NCBI RefSeq assembly: GCF_003384035.1 | Contig: NZ_QQAK01000009.1 | Span: 310,001-374,000, forward strand | Direction: 5' to 3' | Source: Sporosarcina sp. BI001-red | Lineage (GTDB): Bacteria; Bacillota; Bacilli; Bacillales_A; Planococcaceae | DNA length: 64,000 nt | In this document: positions 44,703-53,538 of the stretch, piece after piece | How positions within the stretch are numbered: position 1 is the first letter of the stretch | How the letters are laid out: every line of letters begins with the position of its first letter | Program-made: the position numbers and the translations under genes | The notes under the pieces: generated by a model | Seen by the model: only the letters and a program-made list of their open reading frames with translations | Databases searched by the model: none | Told to the model about the DNA's origin: nothing

Positions 44703-45794
44703 ATGAATTGGAAACCAGCACTAGCAACTATGAAACCTTACAAACCAGGTCGATCTATTGATGATGCCCAAAAGGAATTTGACTTAGCAGAAATTGTAAA
44801 GCTTGCATCTAACGAAAACCCTTATGGCTGTTCGCCTTTGGTTCAGAAGATTTTAGCGAACCCAGACGTTCAGATTGAAATGTATCCTGAAACATCTACT
44901 CCTCCATTAAGAACGAAGCTTGCAAAGAAATTAGGCGTGGATGAGTCGAATCTCATCCTCGGCAACGGTTCAGATGATATCATCACCATCATTTGTAGGG
45001 CACTCCTAAATCGGGAGTCGAACACATTGATGCCAACTCCATCATTTCCCCAATACGCACACAATGCAAAAATTGAAGGAGCCGAAGTCCGTGAAATTCC
45101 ACTAGTGGACGGACAACACGATCTTGATTGTTTCTTACAAGAAATCGATTCCTCAACAGCAGTTATTTGGATCTGTAGCCCTAATAATCCTACGGGTGAC
45201 CTAATCCCATCGAAACGTCTAAAGAAGTTTTTGGATGCAGTACCATCTACGACTTTGACTGTTTTAGATGAAGCATATTTTGAATACATAACCGAGGAAA
45301 GTTATGATAACCCTATTCAATGGCTTTCAGAATATCCGAATCTCATGATTTTAAGGACATTCTCAAAGGCTTACGGTCTTGCATCATTCCGTGTAGGATA
45401 TGGAGTCGCTTCGTCTGAAGTTATTGCAGAACTTAACAAAGTGAGAAATCCGTTCAATACTGGTTCTCTTGCTCTCCTCGCTGCCGAGCATGCATTAGCA
45501 GACCAGGCATTCATCGACGAATGTCGCATTGCGAATGAAAAACAACGGAAACGTTTTAAACAGTTTGCAGAAATACACAATTTGCATATCAACCCATCTG
45601 AAGCGAATTTTGTCCTTATTGAAGTGCCTATGGATGCCGATGAAGCGACAGATAAGTTACTGCAGCAAGGGTTTATCGTAAGAAGTGGTAATTTACTAGG
45701 TACTCCTAATCGGATTCGGGTCACCATCGGTTCCGAAGAACAAAATAACGGGTTCTTCAAAGCATTCGAATCACTTATGACAAATAGAGGTTAA
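44703..45794 (+). CDS. hisC: Histidinol-phosphate / aromatic aminotransferase
   Basis: A 363-residue PLP aminotransferase of class I/II. The PLP lysine is Lys222 in RTFSKAYGLASFR; other hallmarks are LASNENPYG, LGNGSDD and SPNNPTG. In B. subtilis the enzyme serves both histidine synthesis and the transamination of phenylpyruvate and hydroxyphenylpyruvate, and its place in the aro operon here supports the double role. TAGGAGGAG precedes ATG 44703. Confidence 0.94.
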   Translation: MNWKPALATMKPYKPGRSIDDAQKEFDLAEIVKLASNENPYGCSPLVQKILANPDVQIEMYPETSTPPLRTKLAKKLGVDESNLILGNGSDDIITIICRALLNRESNTLMPTPSFPQYAHNAKIEGAEVREIPLVDGQHDLDCFLQEIDSSTAVIWICSPNNPTGDLIPSKRLKKFLDAVPSTTLTVLDEAYFEYITEESYDNPIQWLSEYPNLMILRTFSKAYGLASFRVGYGVASSEVIAELNKVRNPFNTGSLALLAAEHALADQAFIDECRIANEKQRKRFKQFAEIHNLHINPSEANFVLIEVPMDADEATDKLLQQGFIVRSGNLLGTPNRIRVTIGSEEQNNGFFKAFESLMTNRG

Positions 45795-45798
45795 AGTT

Positions 45799-46911
45799 AT
45801 GACAACTAACGTATCAATTATTGGTCTAGGTCTAATTGGCGGTTCTCTAGCATTAGCATTGAAACGCAATCCTGAAATCCTGGTAACAGGATTTGATCGT
45901 TCCTATAAGTCTGCAGATGAAGCATATCGGAGAGGAATTATTGATTCTGTTGCCCCATCCGTCAAAGCAGCAGCAAAAGAGGCGGATTACGTTATATTCG
46001 CTGTTCCTGTTGCAGCAACTGCACAACTGTTACAGGAAGCTGTATCATGGGATATGAAACCGTCTGTAATTATCAGCGATACAGGTAGTACCAAACAACC
46101 GATCATGAGTGCTGCAGAGGGTTTGATCGACAGAGGGATCACTTTTATTGGCGGACATCCGATGGCAGGGTCACATAAAAGTGGAATCTCCGCAGCCATT
46201 GAGCATTTGTTTGAAAATGCTTATTACGTGCTAACTCCTTCAGATAGGTGTCGTCCAGATGACCTCGAACGTATGAAGGTTCTATTATCCGTGACACAAG
46301 GAAAGTTAGCCGTGCTAGATGCATCAGAGCATGATCAGATGACTGCCGTGGTAAGTCATTTCCCCCATATAATCGCATCTTCTCTTGTGAACTTACTCGC
46401 TTCTCAAGAGCGGAGACAGCCCTTTGTAAGAAGGTTAGCTGCAGGAGGATTCCGTGATCTTACACGGATCGCATCCGCAGATCCAGTTATGTGGAGAGAT
46501 ATCACTGTTCAGAATAAGGAAGAGTTGGTAGGACAGCTTGATAGATGGCTAATTGAAATGCAGACAGTACGAGAAATGCTCAATGATAATGATCCTAGTT
46601 CAATTCAACAGTTTTTCGATGAGGCGAAACAGTTTCGTGACCAACTCCCCTCAGTCACACAAGATGAAGCTCAAGGTGCACTGTATATGCAATTTGATCT
46701 TCATATAGATGTCCCCGATCATCCTGGGGTCATTTCTGAGATCACACGGATCTTAGCTTTCAAGGAGATTAGTTTGACGAATATACGAATCGTTGAAACA
46801 CGAACAGATGTATATGGGATTCTCGTGATCAGCTTCCGTTCTGCAACAGAAAGAAACCATGCTGCGCGCGTACTCGAGAAAGAAACCGAGTATTCTATGC
46901 AAATACTTTGA
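45799..46911 (+). CDS. tyrA: Prephenate dehydrogenase
   Basis: A 370-residue NAD-dependent enzyme that turns prephenate into 4-hydroxyphenylpyruvate on the way to tyrosine. The Rossmann motif GLGLIGGSLA is at about residues 9-18, GGHPMAGSHKSG binds substrate, and a C-terminal ACT domain (about 298-368) probably senses tyrosine. It begins 4 bp after hisC and ends just before the aroA ribosome binding site. Confidence 0.95.
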   Translation: MTTNVSIIGLGLIGGSLALALKRNPEILVTGFDRSYKSADEAYRRGIIDSVAPSVKAAAKEADYVIFAVPVAATAQLLQEAVSWDMKPSVIISDTGSTKQPIMSAAEGLIDRGITFIGGHPMAGSHKSGISAAIEHLFENAYYVLTPSDRCRPDDLERMKVLLSVTQGKLAVLDASEHDQMTAVVSHFPHIIASSLVNLLASQERRQPFVRRLAAGGFRDLTRIASADPVMWRDITVQNKEELVGQLDRWLIEMQTVREMLNDNDPSSIQQFFDEAKQFRDQLPSVTQDEAQGALYMQFDLHIDVPDHPGVISEITRILAFKEISLTNIRIVETRTDVYGILVISFRSATERNHAARVLEKETEYSMQIL

Positions 46912-46925
46912 CGGAGGTGCTTTTT

Positions 46926-48233
46926 ATGGAGAAAATAGACATGATTACAGCTTCTTTTGAAGGAACCGCTTTGTCTGGAACGATACGAGTTCCAGGAGAC
47001 AAATCAATATCTCATCGTGCTGTCATGCTCGGCGCAATTGCAAAAGGTACAACCACTATTAGTGGTTTTCTCCAAGGAGAAGATTGTCTTTCAACGATCC
47101 AGATTTTCTCTCAGCTCGGAGTGAACATTGAAAGAAGTGGAACAAATGTAACCGTTGAAAGTCCCGGAATCGATGGATGGAAAAACCCGGAAGTAGCATT
47201 GGATGCTGGGAATTCAGGAACGACAGCTAGACTATTGCTTGGCATTCTCGCAGGATCCACTGTTACTGCTGAAATTACGGGTGACCGTTATTTATGTAAA
47301 CGACCCATGCGTCGTGTTACAACGCCGTTAACTGAAATGGGTGCTGAATTTAAGAGCGACCATCAAACAGGGACGTTACCATTGACAGTGAAAGGCACCC
47401 CGCTTAAAGCGATGTCATATGATATGCCTATTGCTAGTGCACAAGTGAAATCTGCTATATTGTTTGCTGGTTTTTCCGCGAAAGGAACGACAGTTGTAAC
47501 TGAAAAAGCTGCTTCGCGTGACCATACAGAGCGAATGCTTCAACAGTTTGGGGCGGAAGTCCAGTCAGAAGTAAACACCGTCTCAATCGTTGGTGGACAG
47601 TCTTTACAAGCGTGTGACGTAAAAGTGCCTGGCGATATTTCTTCAGCTGCATTTTTCATGTGTGCAGCTGCTATGGTTTCCGGTAGTACGATTACTTTTA
47701 CGGATGTCGGGCTTAATCCAACTCGGACCGGGATTATTGATGTCTTGAAAGAGATGGGCGCAAAAGTTTCCATTAAACAGAAGGTTGAAGGAGAAGGCGA
47801 ACCGTATGGCGAGTTAACGGTAGAATCCTCTGACTTACATGCAGTTGAAATTAGTGGTGCTCTAATTCCAAGGTTGATTGACGAATTGCCTGTGATAGCA
47901 TTACTCGCGACCCAAGCAACAGGAACAACGGTCATTAAAGATGCTGAGGAACTTCGGGTGAAAGAGACAGACAGGATTGAAGCGGTTTGTTCAGAATTAC
48001 AAAAGTTAGGTGCATCCATCGAGCCGACGCCTGACGGAATGCGCATTACGGGTCCAACTCAGTTGAAAGGTGCAACGCTAAGCTCTCATGGCGATCATCG
48101 ATTGGGAATGATGGCTGCCATTGCTTCGGTAGTGACTGATGGACCTGTACAGATTGAAGATGCTTCCTGTATCAATGTTTCCTACCCTGGATTTTTTGAA
48201 CATCTCAATTTATTATCCCAAACGAAACACTAA
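46926..48233 (+). CDS. aroA: 3-Phosphoshikimate 1-carboxyvinyltransferase (EPSP synthase)
   Basis: A 435-residue enzyme that joins shikimate-3-phosphate and phosphoenolpyruvate (AroE in B. subtilis). PGDKSISHRA is near the start and DAGNSGTTARLL follows; the loop GDRYLCKRPMRRV has RPM, as in class II enzymes that tend to tolerate glyphosate, rather than the E. coli-type sequence. DELPVIALLA and KETDRIE follow. ATG 46926 comes after GGAGGTGC; the TTG at 46908 is upstream of that site and is rejected. Confidence 0.94.
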   Translation: MEKIDMITASFEGTALSGTIRVPGDKSISHRAVMLGAIAKGTTTISGFLQGEDCLSTIQIFSQLGVNIERSGTNVTVESPGIDGWKNPEVALDAGNSGTTARLLLGILAGSTVTAEITGDRYLCKRPMRRVTTPLTEMGAEFKSDHQTGTLPLTVKGTPLKAMSYDMPIASAQVKSAILFAGFSAKGTTVVTEKAASRDHTERMLQQFGAEVQSEVNTVSIVGGQSLQACDVKVPGDISSAAFFMCAAAMVSGSTITFTDVGLNPTRTGIIDVLKEMGAKVSIKQKVEGEGEPYGELTVESSDLHAVEISGALIPRLIDELPVIALLATQATGTTVIKDAEELRVKETDRIEAVCSELQKLGASIEPTPDGMRITGPTQLKGATLSSHGDHRLGMMAAIASVVTDGPVQIEDASCINVSYPGFFEHLNLLSQTKH

Positions 48234-48271
48234 AGGATTTTTGTATACAACGTGTTAAAAAAGGAGAAACT

Positions 48272-49543
48272 ATGGAGCAGGTACAACAGTTAGAAAACAT
48301 GATTATGAATGGCAATCTTCAAGCAATTGAACAGAAGGTTGAGCAACTCACAACAAGCACGGAGTTTGACACAATTTATGACAGTGCAACTCTTCTGATG
48401 GAATACGGACTCGTTCCTCAAGCGGATCAGTTGTATGATGTATTACTCGCCCATATGCCGGATGCGGGTCAATTGAAAATTGATCGGGCGGAAGCCATGA
48501 TGGCGTTAGGAAGAGAAGACGAAGCCCTGTTACTCTTGACGGATATCGACTCTGAGGAAGAAGAATATCTCCAAGCGCTTTTGATGTTAGCTGATTATTA
48601 TCAAACCATTGGAATGGCAGAGGTGGCACTATCAAAAATTGATGAAGCGTCGGAGCTTGCTCCGGAAGAACCGGTAATTCGTTTTGCAAAAGCAGAACTT
48701 CTGCTTGAAAGTGGTAAATATTCAGAAGCTGTCCGTCTCTATTTGCAGCTGAGAGAACGCGGATTGGATGAAGTGGGGGGCATCTCTCTAGAATCGCGGA
48801 TTGCAGAAGCTTATAGTGCAGGAGCTGCTTACGAAGAGGCTGTCCCGTATTATGAAGCCTTGCTGAAGCAAGGGAGCGTTCTACCTGATACGCTATTCGG
48901 GGCAGCCTACAGCCAGTATCAAAGTGGGAACCCGCAACCTGCCTTGAGTCATTTAAATCAGTTAATTGATATGGATCCTGATTATTTCTCCGCATATATG
49001 CTAGCAGGTCAGGCAAGTCTGTTAATGGACGAAAATGAAGAAGCCTTATCTTTCTTCACAGAAGGAATACGAAGGGACGAATTCGACAAAGAACTGCATC
49101 TTGCAGCTGGTAAAGTCGCTCTGAAGCTAGGGCGACCTGAAGATGCAGGGCGTTATTTGGGAGATGCACTCGCTTTAGATCCCGAATATGTAGAAGCACG
49201 TATTTCGCTTGCATCATTGTTTGAGCAACGAAAGCAGTACGAGAACCTACTTGAACTCCTTCAGGATACACCTGAAGAACAGTTGGAGATCCCTTTACTC
49301 GCTGCGTTCAAAGCATATGCACAAGAGAACCTGGAACGTTACGCGGAGGCATACGATTCTTACGTTCTCGCATACACTGGCATGAAGGAAGATCCGGAAT
49401 TTCTGGAAAGATACGCGAAATTCTTGCTAGAAGAAGGGAAACGATCAGAAGCGGTGAACATTGTAAAGGAACTGGTGACACTCGTGCCGGATCATCCTGA
49501 ATGGACATCATTTCTAGAGGATCAGGAAGAAGAGGAGGCGTAA
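48272..49543 (+). CDS. TPR-repeat protein (YpiA-like)
   Basis: A 423-residue acidic protein made almost wholly of helical tetratricopeptide-like repeats (for example SGKYSEAVRLYLQLRERG, GNPQPALSHLNQLIDMDPDY, GRPEDAGRYLGDALALDPEY). No signal peptide, no catalytic domain. By position after aroA it matches YpiA of B. subtilis, a TPR protein without settled function. GGAGAAAC precedes ATG 48272. It is one base from the next gene. Confidence 0.85.
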   Translation: MEQVQQLENMIMNGNLQAIEQKVEQLTTSTEFDTIYDSATLLMEYGLVPQADQLYDVLLAHMPDAGQLKIDRAEAMMALGREDEALLLLTDIDSEEEEYLQALLMLADYYQTIGMAEVALSKIDEASELAPEEPVIRFAKAELLLESGKYSEAVRLYLQLRERGLDEVGGISLESRIAEAYSAGAAYEEAVPYYEALLKQGSVLPDTLFGAAYSQYQSGNPQPALSHLNQLIDMDPDYFSAYMLAGQASLLMDENEEALSFFTEGIRRDEFDKELHLAAGKVALKLGRPEDAGRYLGDALALDPEYVEARISLASLFEQRKQYENLLELLQDTPEEQLEIPLLAAFKAYAQENLERYAEAYDSYVLAYTGMKEDPEFLERYAKFLLEEGKRSEAVNIVKELVTLVPDHPEWTSFLEDQEEEEA

Positions 49544-49544
49544 G

Positions 49545-50099
49545 ATGGAAGCCATGATTCCTGTCGCTGCCAAAAAAGATTTCATTAGGTGGTTTTTAAA
49601 GCGCTATCGTTTAAAGCGCCGGGAATGTGTCTGGATTTTGAATTACTTACTAAGCCACGAAAAGATTTTGAGGAATGTTCATTTTACAGACGACGCACAT
49701 TTTTGTCCGCGGGCGATGGTGATATCGACAACAGATTCGAATGGTGTACCTTTCAGGTTTTACAAGGGGAGTCTGATGACAACGGATGCGGAAAAATCGT
49801 TTCATGATCTACGGTTGCATCCAGATGAAAAAATGTTCATTCAACTTAACTTCCTGAAGAGCAATAGTTCGCCACATTATGCGAGCGTTCTAGAAGAGAA
49901 TCCGTATTTTCCAATGGATCAGCAAGTCAGCGAACGGGATCGTCAAATTGCGCAACAGTTGTTGAATGAAAGTGTAACTACGATGACTAAAGAAACACTG
50001 ATGAAGCATGTGGATGAAGCCCTTGATGCCAATGATGAAAAACAATTTTTGGCTCTATCCGCCATGCTGAATGAATTGAAAGTATTTGAAGAACGCTGA
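49545..50099 (+). CDS. UPF0302 protein with C-terminal IDEAL domain (YpiB-like)
   Basis: A 184-residue protein. The N-terminal UPF0302 domain (about 1-135) includes KKDFIRWFLKRYRLKRRE and LNYLLSHEKILRNVHF. The C terminus has an IDEAL motif, HVDEALDANDEKQFLAL (155-171), a short helix pair found in several Bacillus regulators. Molecular function unknown; YpiB has the same position and layout. GAGGAGGCG precedes ATG 49545. Confidence 0.85.
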   Translation: MEAMIPVAAKKDFIRWFLKRYRLKRRECVWILNYLLSHEKILRNVHFTDDAHFCPRAMVISTTDSNGVPFRFYKGSLMTTDAEKSFHDLRLHPDEKMFIQLNFLKSNSSPHYASVLEENPYFPMDQQVSERDRQIAQQLLNESVTTMTKETLMKHVDEALDANDEKQFLALSAMLNELKVFEER

Positions 50100-50127
50100 C
50101 TCCATCTAATGCGATGGAGTCATTCTT
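50098..50127 (+). terminator. Weak terminator-like hairpin after the YpiB-like gene
   Basis: A perfect 9-bp stem GACTCCATC / GATGGAGTC around TAATGC, followed by ATTCTTCTCT, T-rich but interrupted. It may attenuate rather than end transcription into the next gene. Confidence 0.5.
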
Positions 50128-50148
50128 CTCTATGAAAGGTTGGATACG

Positions 50149-50595
50149 ATGAATTGGAATGCGTCTGATATGAATTTGTTTTTACAACAAAAAGAGTACA
50201 TAGATACATTGGTCATCCCTCTTATTAAAGTGGAGACTGTTGAAGAGAGAATGAAAGCAAGTGCATCTGCCACAGATTTTCTGATGAATTTAGTTGACTA
50301 TATTGAATTACAATTCAAGGGTAGAATTATGGTTGCACCCCCTTTTGCATATACACCGTCAATGGAACTTCAGCAATTTGGTGAAAGGTTATCAGGAGAC
50401 CTCTCGAAATCGCCTTTTAAACATGTTTTTTATCTTACGACGGATTCTGAATGGACAAGCATAGAAATTCGTGGGAATGTATTATGGTTGCCTTCTATTC
50501 CAATCGAAAATATGGATGATCGGCTAAAACAATCCATTTTAGAAGATCAGCTGAAGCAGTTGTTACCCCGGTTGACAGAGGAATGGAGAAAATAG
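50149..50595 (+). CDS. DUF2487 protein (YpiF-like)
   Basis: A 148-residue soluble protein starting MNWNASDMNLFLQQKEYIDT. Its position before qcrA and its size match YpiF of B. subtilis, which belongs to DUF2487 and has no known function. ATG 50149 is preferred, with GAAAGGTTGG upstream; a TTG at 50140 would overlap this motif. It ends 187 bp before qcrA. Confidence 0.75.
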   Translation: MNWNASDMNLFLQQKEYIDTLVIPLIKVETVEERMKASASATDFLMNLVDYIELQFKGRIMVAPPFAYTPSMELQQFGERLSGDLSKSPFKHVFYLTTDSEWTSIEIRGNVLWLPSIPIENMDDRLKQSILEDQLKQLLPRLTEEWRK

Positions 50596-50612
50596 ATAAT
50601 TATGTAGAAGGA

Positions 50613-50655
50613 ATTGTGAATTTTAATTGAGAAAAATTCATTATTTGTTCACAAA
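50613..50655. promoter_or_regulatory. Two ResD-like boxes upstream of qcrA
   Basis: ATTGTGAAT (50613-50621, plus strand) and TTTGTGAAC (minus strand, 50647-50655) each match the ResD consensus TTTGTGAAT at eight of nine positions. They lie 25-70 bp before the qcrA -35. ResDE dependence of this operon (formerly petCBD) is known in B. subtilis. Confidence 0.5.
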
Positions 50656-50679
50656 CAGAAAACGCACACAAATGCAACA

Positions 50680-50708
50680 TTGAATTTCAAGTGGTGGTAG
50701 GATATTAT
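50680..50708 (+). promoter_or_regulatory. SigA-type promoter of the qcr operon
   Basis: TTGAAT (50680-50685), 17 bp, TATTAT (50703-50708). The start would give a leader of about 65 nt before qcrA. Confidence 0.65.
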
Positions 50709-50782
50709 AGATATGTCCTAGTATTAATAATTAGCAAAAGTATGTCCGTTGGACTGACTTTGGAGTAAGAGGAGGGAAATGA

Positions 50783-51286
50783 ATGAGCAGCAAAGTGTCT
50801 AGACGCCAATTCCTTAACTACACATTGATGGGTGTCGGCGGATTCATGGTTTCAGCAGCAGCAATGCCGATGATTCGCTTTGCAATTGACCCAGTATTAG
50901 CATCATCAGAAGGTGGCGACTATGTCCCAACCGACCAAAAAGCGGATGAACTGACAGAAACACCAGTTCGTGTCGATTATACGATCAAAGACCGTAAAGA
51001 TGCTTGGTACAAATCTGACGTTTCAAACACTGCTTGGGTCTATAAAGATGGCGATAAAGTTATCGCATTATCCCCGGTATGTAAACACTTAGGTTGTACA
51101 GTGAGCTGGGCAGCGGATGATTCTCATCCTGATCAGTATTTCTGTCCTTGTCATGGGGGTCGCTATGAAAAGAACGGAAAGAACATTCCCGGCACTCCAC
51201 CAACTGGTCCACTTGACCAGTATGAAGTTGAAGTTATTGACGGTCTCATCCACCTCGGTAAAACAATGCCGAACACACTAGTCTAA
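50783..51286 (+). CDS. qcrA: Menaquinol:cytochrome c reductase, Rieske iron-sulfur subunit
   Basis: A 167-residue subunit of the bc complex. A twin-arginine type start (SRRQFL) precedes the single anchor at about 12-30. The 2Fe-2S ligands are Cys100 and His102 (CKHLGC) and Cys121 and His124 (CPCHGG); Cys105 and Cys123 would form the Rieske disulfide. GAGGAGGG precedes ATG 50783. First gene of qcrABC, which passes electrons from menaquinol to cytochrome c. Confidence 0.97.
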   Translation: MSSKVSRRQFLNYTLMGVGGFMVSAAAMPMIRFAIDPVLASSEGGDYVPTDQKADELTETPVRVDYTIKDRKDAWYKSDVSNTAWVYKDGDKVIALSPVCKHLGCTVSWAADDSHPDQYFCPCHGGRYEKNGKNIPGTPPTGPLDQYEVEVIDGLIHLGKTMPNTLV

Positions 51287-51308
51287 TTAGTCAGGGGGTA
51301 CAATCAAA

Positions 51309-51983
51309 TTGATGAACAAAATTTATGATTGGGTCGATGAACGGCTTGATATCACCCCGATTTGGCGCGATATCGCTGATCATGAAGTACCCGAACACGT
51401 AAACCCCGCACATCATTTTTCTGCATTCATCTATTGTTTCGGAGGATTGACATTCTTCGTCACGGTAATCCAAATCTTATCTGGTATGTTCCTTACAATG
51501 TATTACACACCGGATATTGAAAATGCTTGGAAATCCGTTTATTATCTTCAAAATGAAGTTGCATACGGAGAAATCGTGCGTGGTATGCACCACTGGGGAG
51601 CCTCTCTCGTAATTGTAATGATGTTCCTACATACATTACGTGTATTCTTTACAGGTGCTTATAAGAAACCTCGTGAATTGAATTGGGTTGTCGGCGTTCT
51701 ATTGTTCGTTGTCATCTTAGGTCTTGGATTCACAGGATACTTATTGCCATGGGATATGAAAGCTCTATTTGCTACAAAAGTAGGAATTGAGATTGCAGGT
51801 TCTGTTCCGTTTATAGGCGAGTGGATTAAGATCCTTCTTGCAGGGGACGCTACGATCCTTGGAGCTCAAACGCTAACGCGATTCTTTGCGATCCACGTTT
51901 TCTTCCTGCCCGCAGCACTTCTTGGATTGCTCGCAGCACACTTTATCATGATCAGAAGACAAGGTATTTCCGGACCATTGTAA
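51309..51983 (+). CDS. qcrB: Menaquinol:cytochrome c reductase, cytochrome b subunit
   Basis: A 224-residue cytochrome b6-type protein with four transmembrane helices. Haem-ligating histidine pairs are seen in MHHWGASL / HTLRVFFTGAYKKPRELNW and ARFF-type helix D (FFAIHVFFLP, AAHFIMIRRQG). The length equals B. subtilis QcrB when the TTG at 51309 is used; ATG 51312 is the next codon. AGGGGG is about 10 nt upstream. Confidence 0.97.
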   Translation: MMNKIYDWVDERLDITPIWRDIADHEVPEHVNPAHHFSAFIYCFGGLTFFVTVIQILSGMFLTMYYTPDIENAWKSVYYLQNEVAYGEIVRGMHHWGASLVIVMMFLHTLRVFFTGAYKKPRELNWVVGVLLFVVILGLGFTGYLLPWDMKALFATKVGIEIAGSVPFIGEWIKILLAGDATILGAQTLTRFFAIHVFFLPAALLGLLAAHFIMIRRQGISGPL

Positions 51984-52023
51984 AACATGGAAATCCTTGA
52001 TTTCTCACTAAGGAGGGAACAAG

Positions 52024-52788
52024 ATGCAGCACGGAAAAGGTATGAAATTCGTTGGAGATTCACGTATTAAATCGAATAGAATGTCCAACACACCTAAAGA
52101 CTATTCCGAATATCCGGGTAAGACGGAAGCCTTCTGGCCAAACTTCCTTTTGAAAGAGTGGATGATTGGAGCAATCTTCTTAACTGGGTATTTGATTATT
52201 ACACTTGCACATCCATCTCCGCTTGAGCGTCAAGCGGATCCTACGGATACGACCTACATTCCTCTTCCAGACTGGTACTTCCTATTTATGTATCAGTTGC
52301 TGAAGTATGAATTTGCGTCAGGTCCATTTAACGTAATTGGAGCAATTGTTGTCCCAGGACTAGCAGTTGGTGCGTTAATGCTCGTTCCTTTCATGGATAC
52401 TTCGAAAGAGCGTAGTCCTTGGAAACGTCCATTGCCAACAGGCTTTATGCTTCTGGCATTTGCGGCAATGTTCTATCTCACATGGGAATCTGTAGTGAAC
52501 CATGACTGGGACAAAGCGGCAGCTCAAGGAGCTATCGTTGAAGAAGTTGAATTTGATGAAACTGCTCCAGGCTATGAGCTTTACAAAGGTTCCAGCTGTA
52601 TCGGTTGTCACGGTGATCAGTTCCAAGGTGGATTGGGTCTTCCGCTAACCGATACTGGACTTTCACCGGAAGAAATCGAGAAAATCGCCCATGAAGGTAG
52701 AGGTTCGATGCCTGCAGGTCAATGGGATGGTTCTGATGAAGATTTAGCGACTATGGCAGATTTCATCTCGAATCTAGGAAAAGAATAA
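52024..52788 (+). CDS. qcrC: Menaquinol:cytochrome c reductase, subunit IV fused to cytochrome c
   Basis: A 254-residue subunit: the N-terminal part is a subunit IV-like protein with three transmembrane helices (about 46-62, 103-124, 138-156) and the quinol-site motif PDWYFLFMYQLLKY; the C-terminal part is a cytochrome c domain with the haem motif CIGCH (192-196) and probable axial Met229. This fusion is typical of Bacillus. Haem attachment would rely on ResABC. AAGGAGGG precedes ATG 52024. Confidence 0.97.
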   Translation: MQHGKGMKFVGDSRIKSNRMSNTPKDYSEYPGKTEAFWPNFLLKEWMIGAIFLTGYLIITLAHPSPLERQADPTDTTYIPLPDWYFLFMYQLLKYEFASGPFNVIGAIVVPGLAVGALMLVPFMDTSKERSPWKRPLPTGFMLLAFAAMFYLTWESVVNHDWDKAAAQGAIVEEVEFDETAPGYELYKGSSCIGCHGDQFQGGLGLPLTDTGLSPEEIEKIAHEGRGSMPAGQWDGSDEDLATMADFISNLGKE

Positions 52789-52822
52789 CAAAAAGGAGTC
52801 AGGAAACTGACTCCTTTTTTTA
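52789..52822 (+). terminator. Intrinsic terminator after qcrABC
   Basis: AAAAAGGAGTCAG pairs with CTGACTCCTTTTT around the GAAA tetraloop, ending in seven T. Confidence 0.95.
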
Positions 52823-52861
52823 TACATAGAATCACATACTGTAGTGCATGGAGTGATAAGT

Positions 52862-53479
52862 TTGCAACTAGCTATAACTTGGATACGTATGACCTTATTT
52901 CATAAATGGTTCCTATGGATTCTTTTGTTCATTAATATCATCGGAACGGTCTATGGTTATGACTGGTACATGTGGCAACTGGAAATTACAAAACCGATTT
53001 TTTGGATATTCGTACCAGATAGCCCAACGGCTAGTCTGTTCTTCTGTTTTGTCATCATTGGCTGGTTGTTGAACACGAATTTCAGACTCTTCGAAGCGCT
53101 TGCGCTCATCACCCTTGTGAAGTATGGGGTATGGGCAGTTGTCATGAACTTACTCACACTGAATGAAGTGGGTTCAATCGGGGCAGCAGGCTGGATGCTT
53201 GTAATTTCCCACGGTGCTATGGCTCTACAGGGAGTGCTATATTGGAGTAAGTATAAATTTGGGGTCATTTCGATTATGATAGCAGCTCTTTGGACGATAC
53301 ATAATGACATCATAGATTATGTATTTGGACAAATGCCTATTTACGGTGATCTCATGAAGATTATGGACAAGATCGGCTACTTCACTTTCTGGTTATCAAT
53401 TGCTTGTATAATACTTGCGGTATGGAATTGGAAGCGTCGTCATAAAATTGTAACAGAGCCTACTCAACCAGTATCTTAA
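52862..53479 (+). CDS. DUF1405 membrane protein (YpjA-like)
   Basis: A 205-residue protein with about six hydrophobic segments, starting LQLAITWIRMTLFHKWF. Position after qcrC and topology match YpjA of B. subtilis (DUF1405), of unknown function. TTG 52862 is preferred because TGGAG lies about 8 nt upstream; in-frame GTGs at 52844 and 52853 are alternatives that would overlap or precede it. Its closeness to qcrABC suggests but does not prove a respiratory role. Confidence 0.75.
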   Translation: MQLAITWIRMTLFHKWFLWILLFINIIGTVYGYDWYMWQLEITKPIFWIFVPDSPTASLFFCFVIIGWLLNTNFRLFEALALITLVKYGVWAVVMNLLTLNEVGSIGAAGWMLVISHGAMALQGVLYWSKYKFGVISIMIAALWTIHNDIIDYVFGQMPIYGDLMKIMDKIGYFTFWLSIACIILAVWNWKRRHKIVTEPTQPVS

Positions 53480-53538
53480 AAGTTGCTAGTCACTTTCCAG
53501 CACCTTAAAATAGAGAGTAGAGAAAGGGTGAGAAATCG

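Noticed and set aside
47540..48046. A 168-codon minus-strand open frame inside aroA
   Set aside because: A shadow of a well-conserved EPSP synthase; low-complexity composition and no supporting start signals.
48348..49016. A 222-codon minus-strand open frame inside the TPR gene
   Set aside because: The plus-strand TPR protein has clear repeats and codon use; the antisense product has no recognisable domain and no promoter context.
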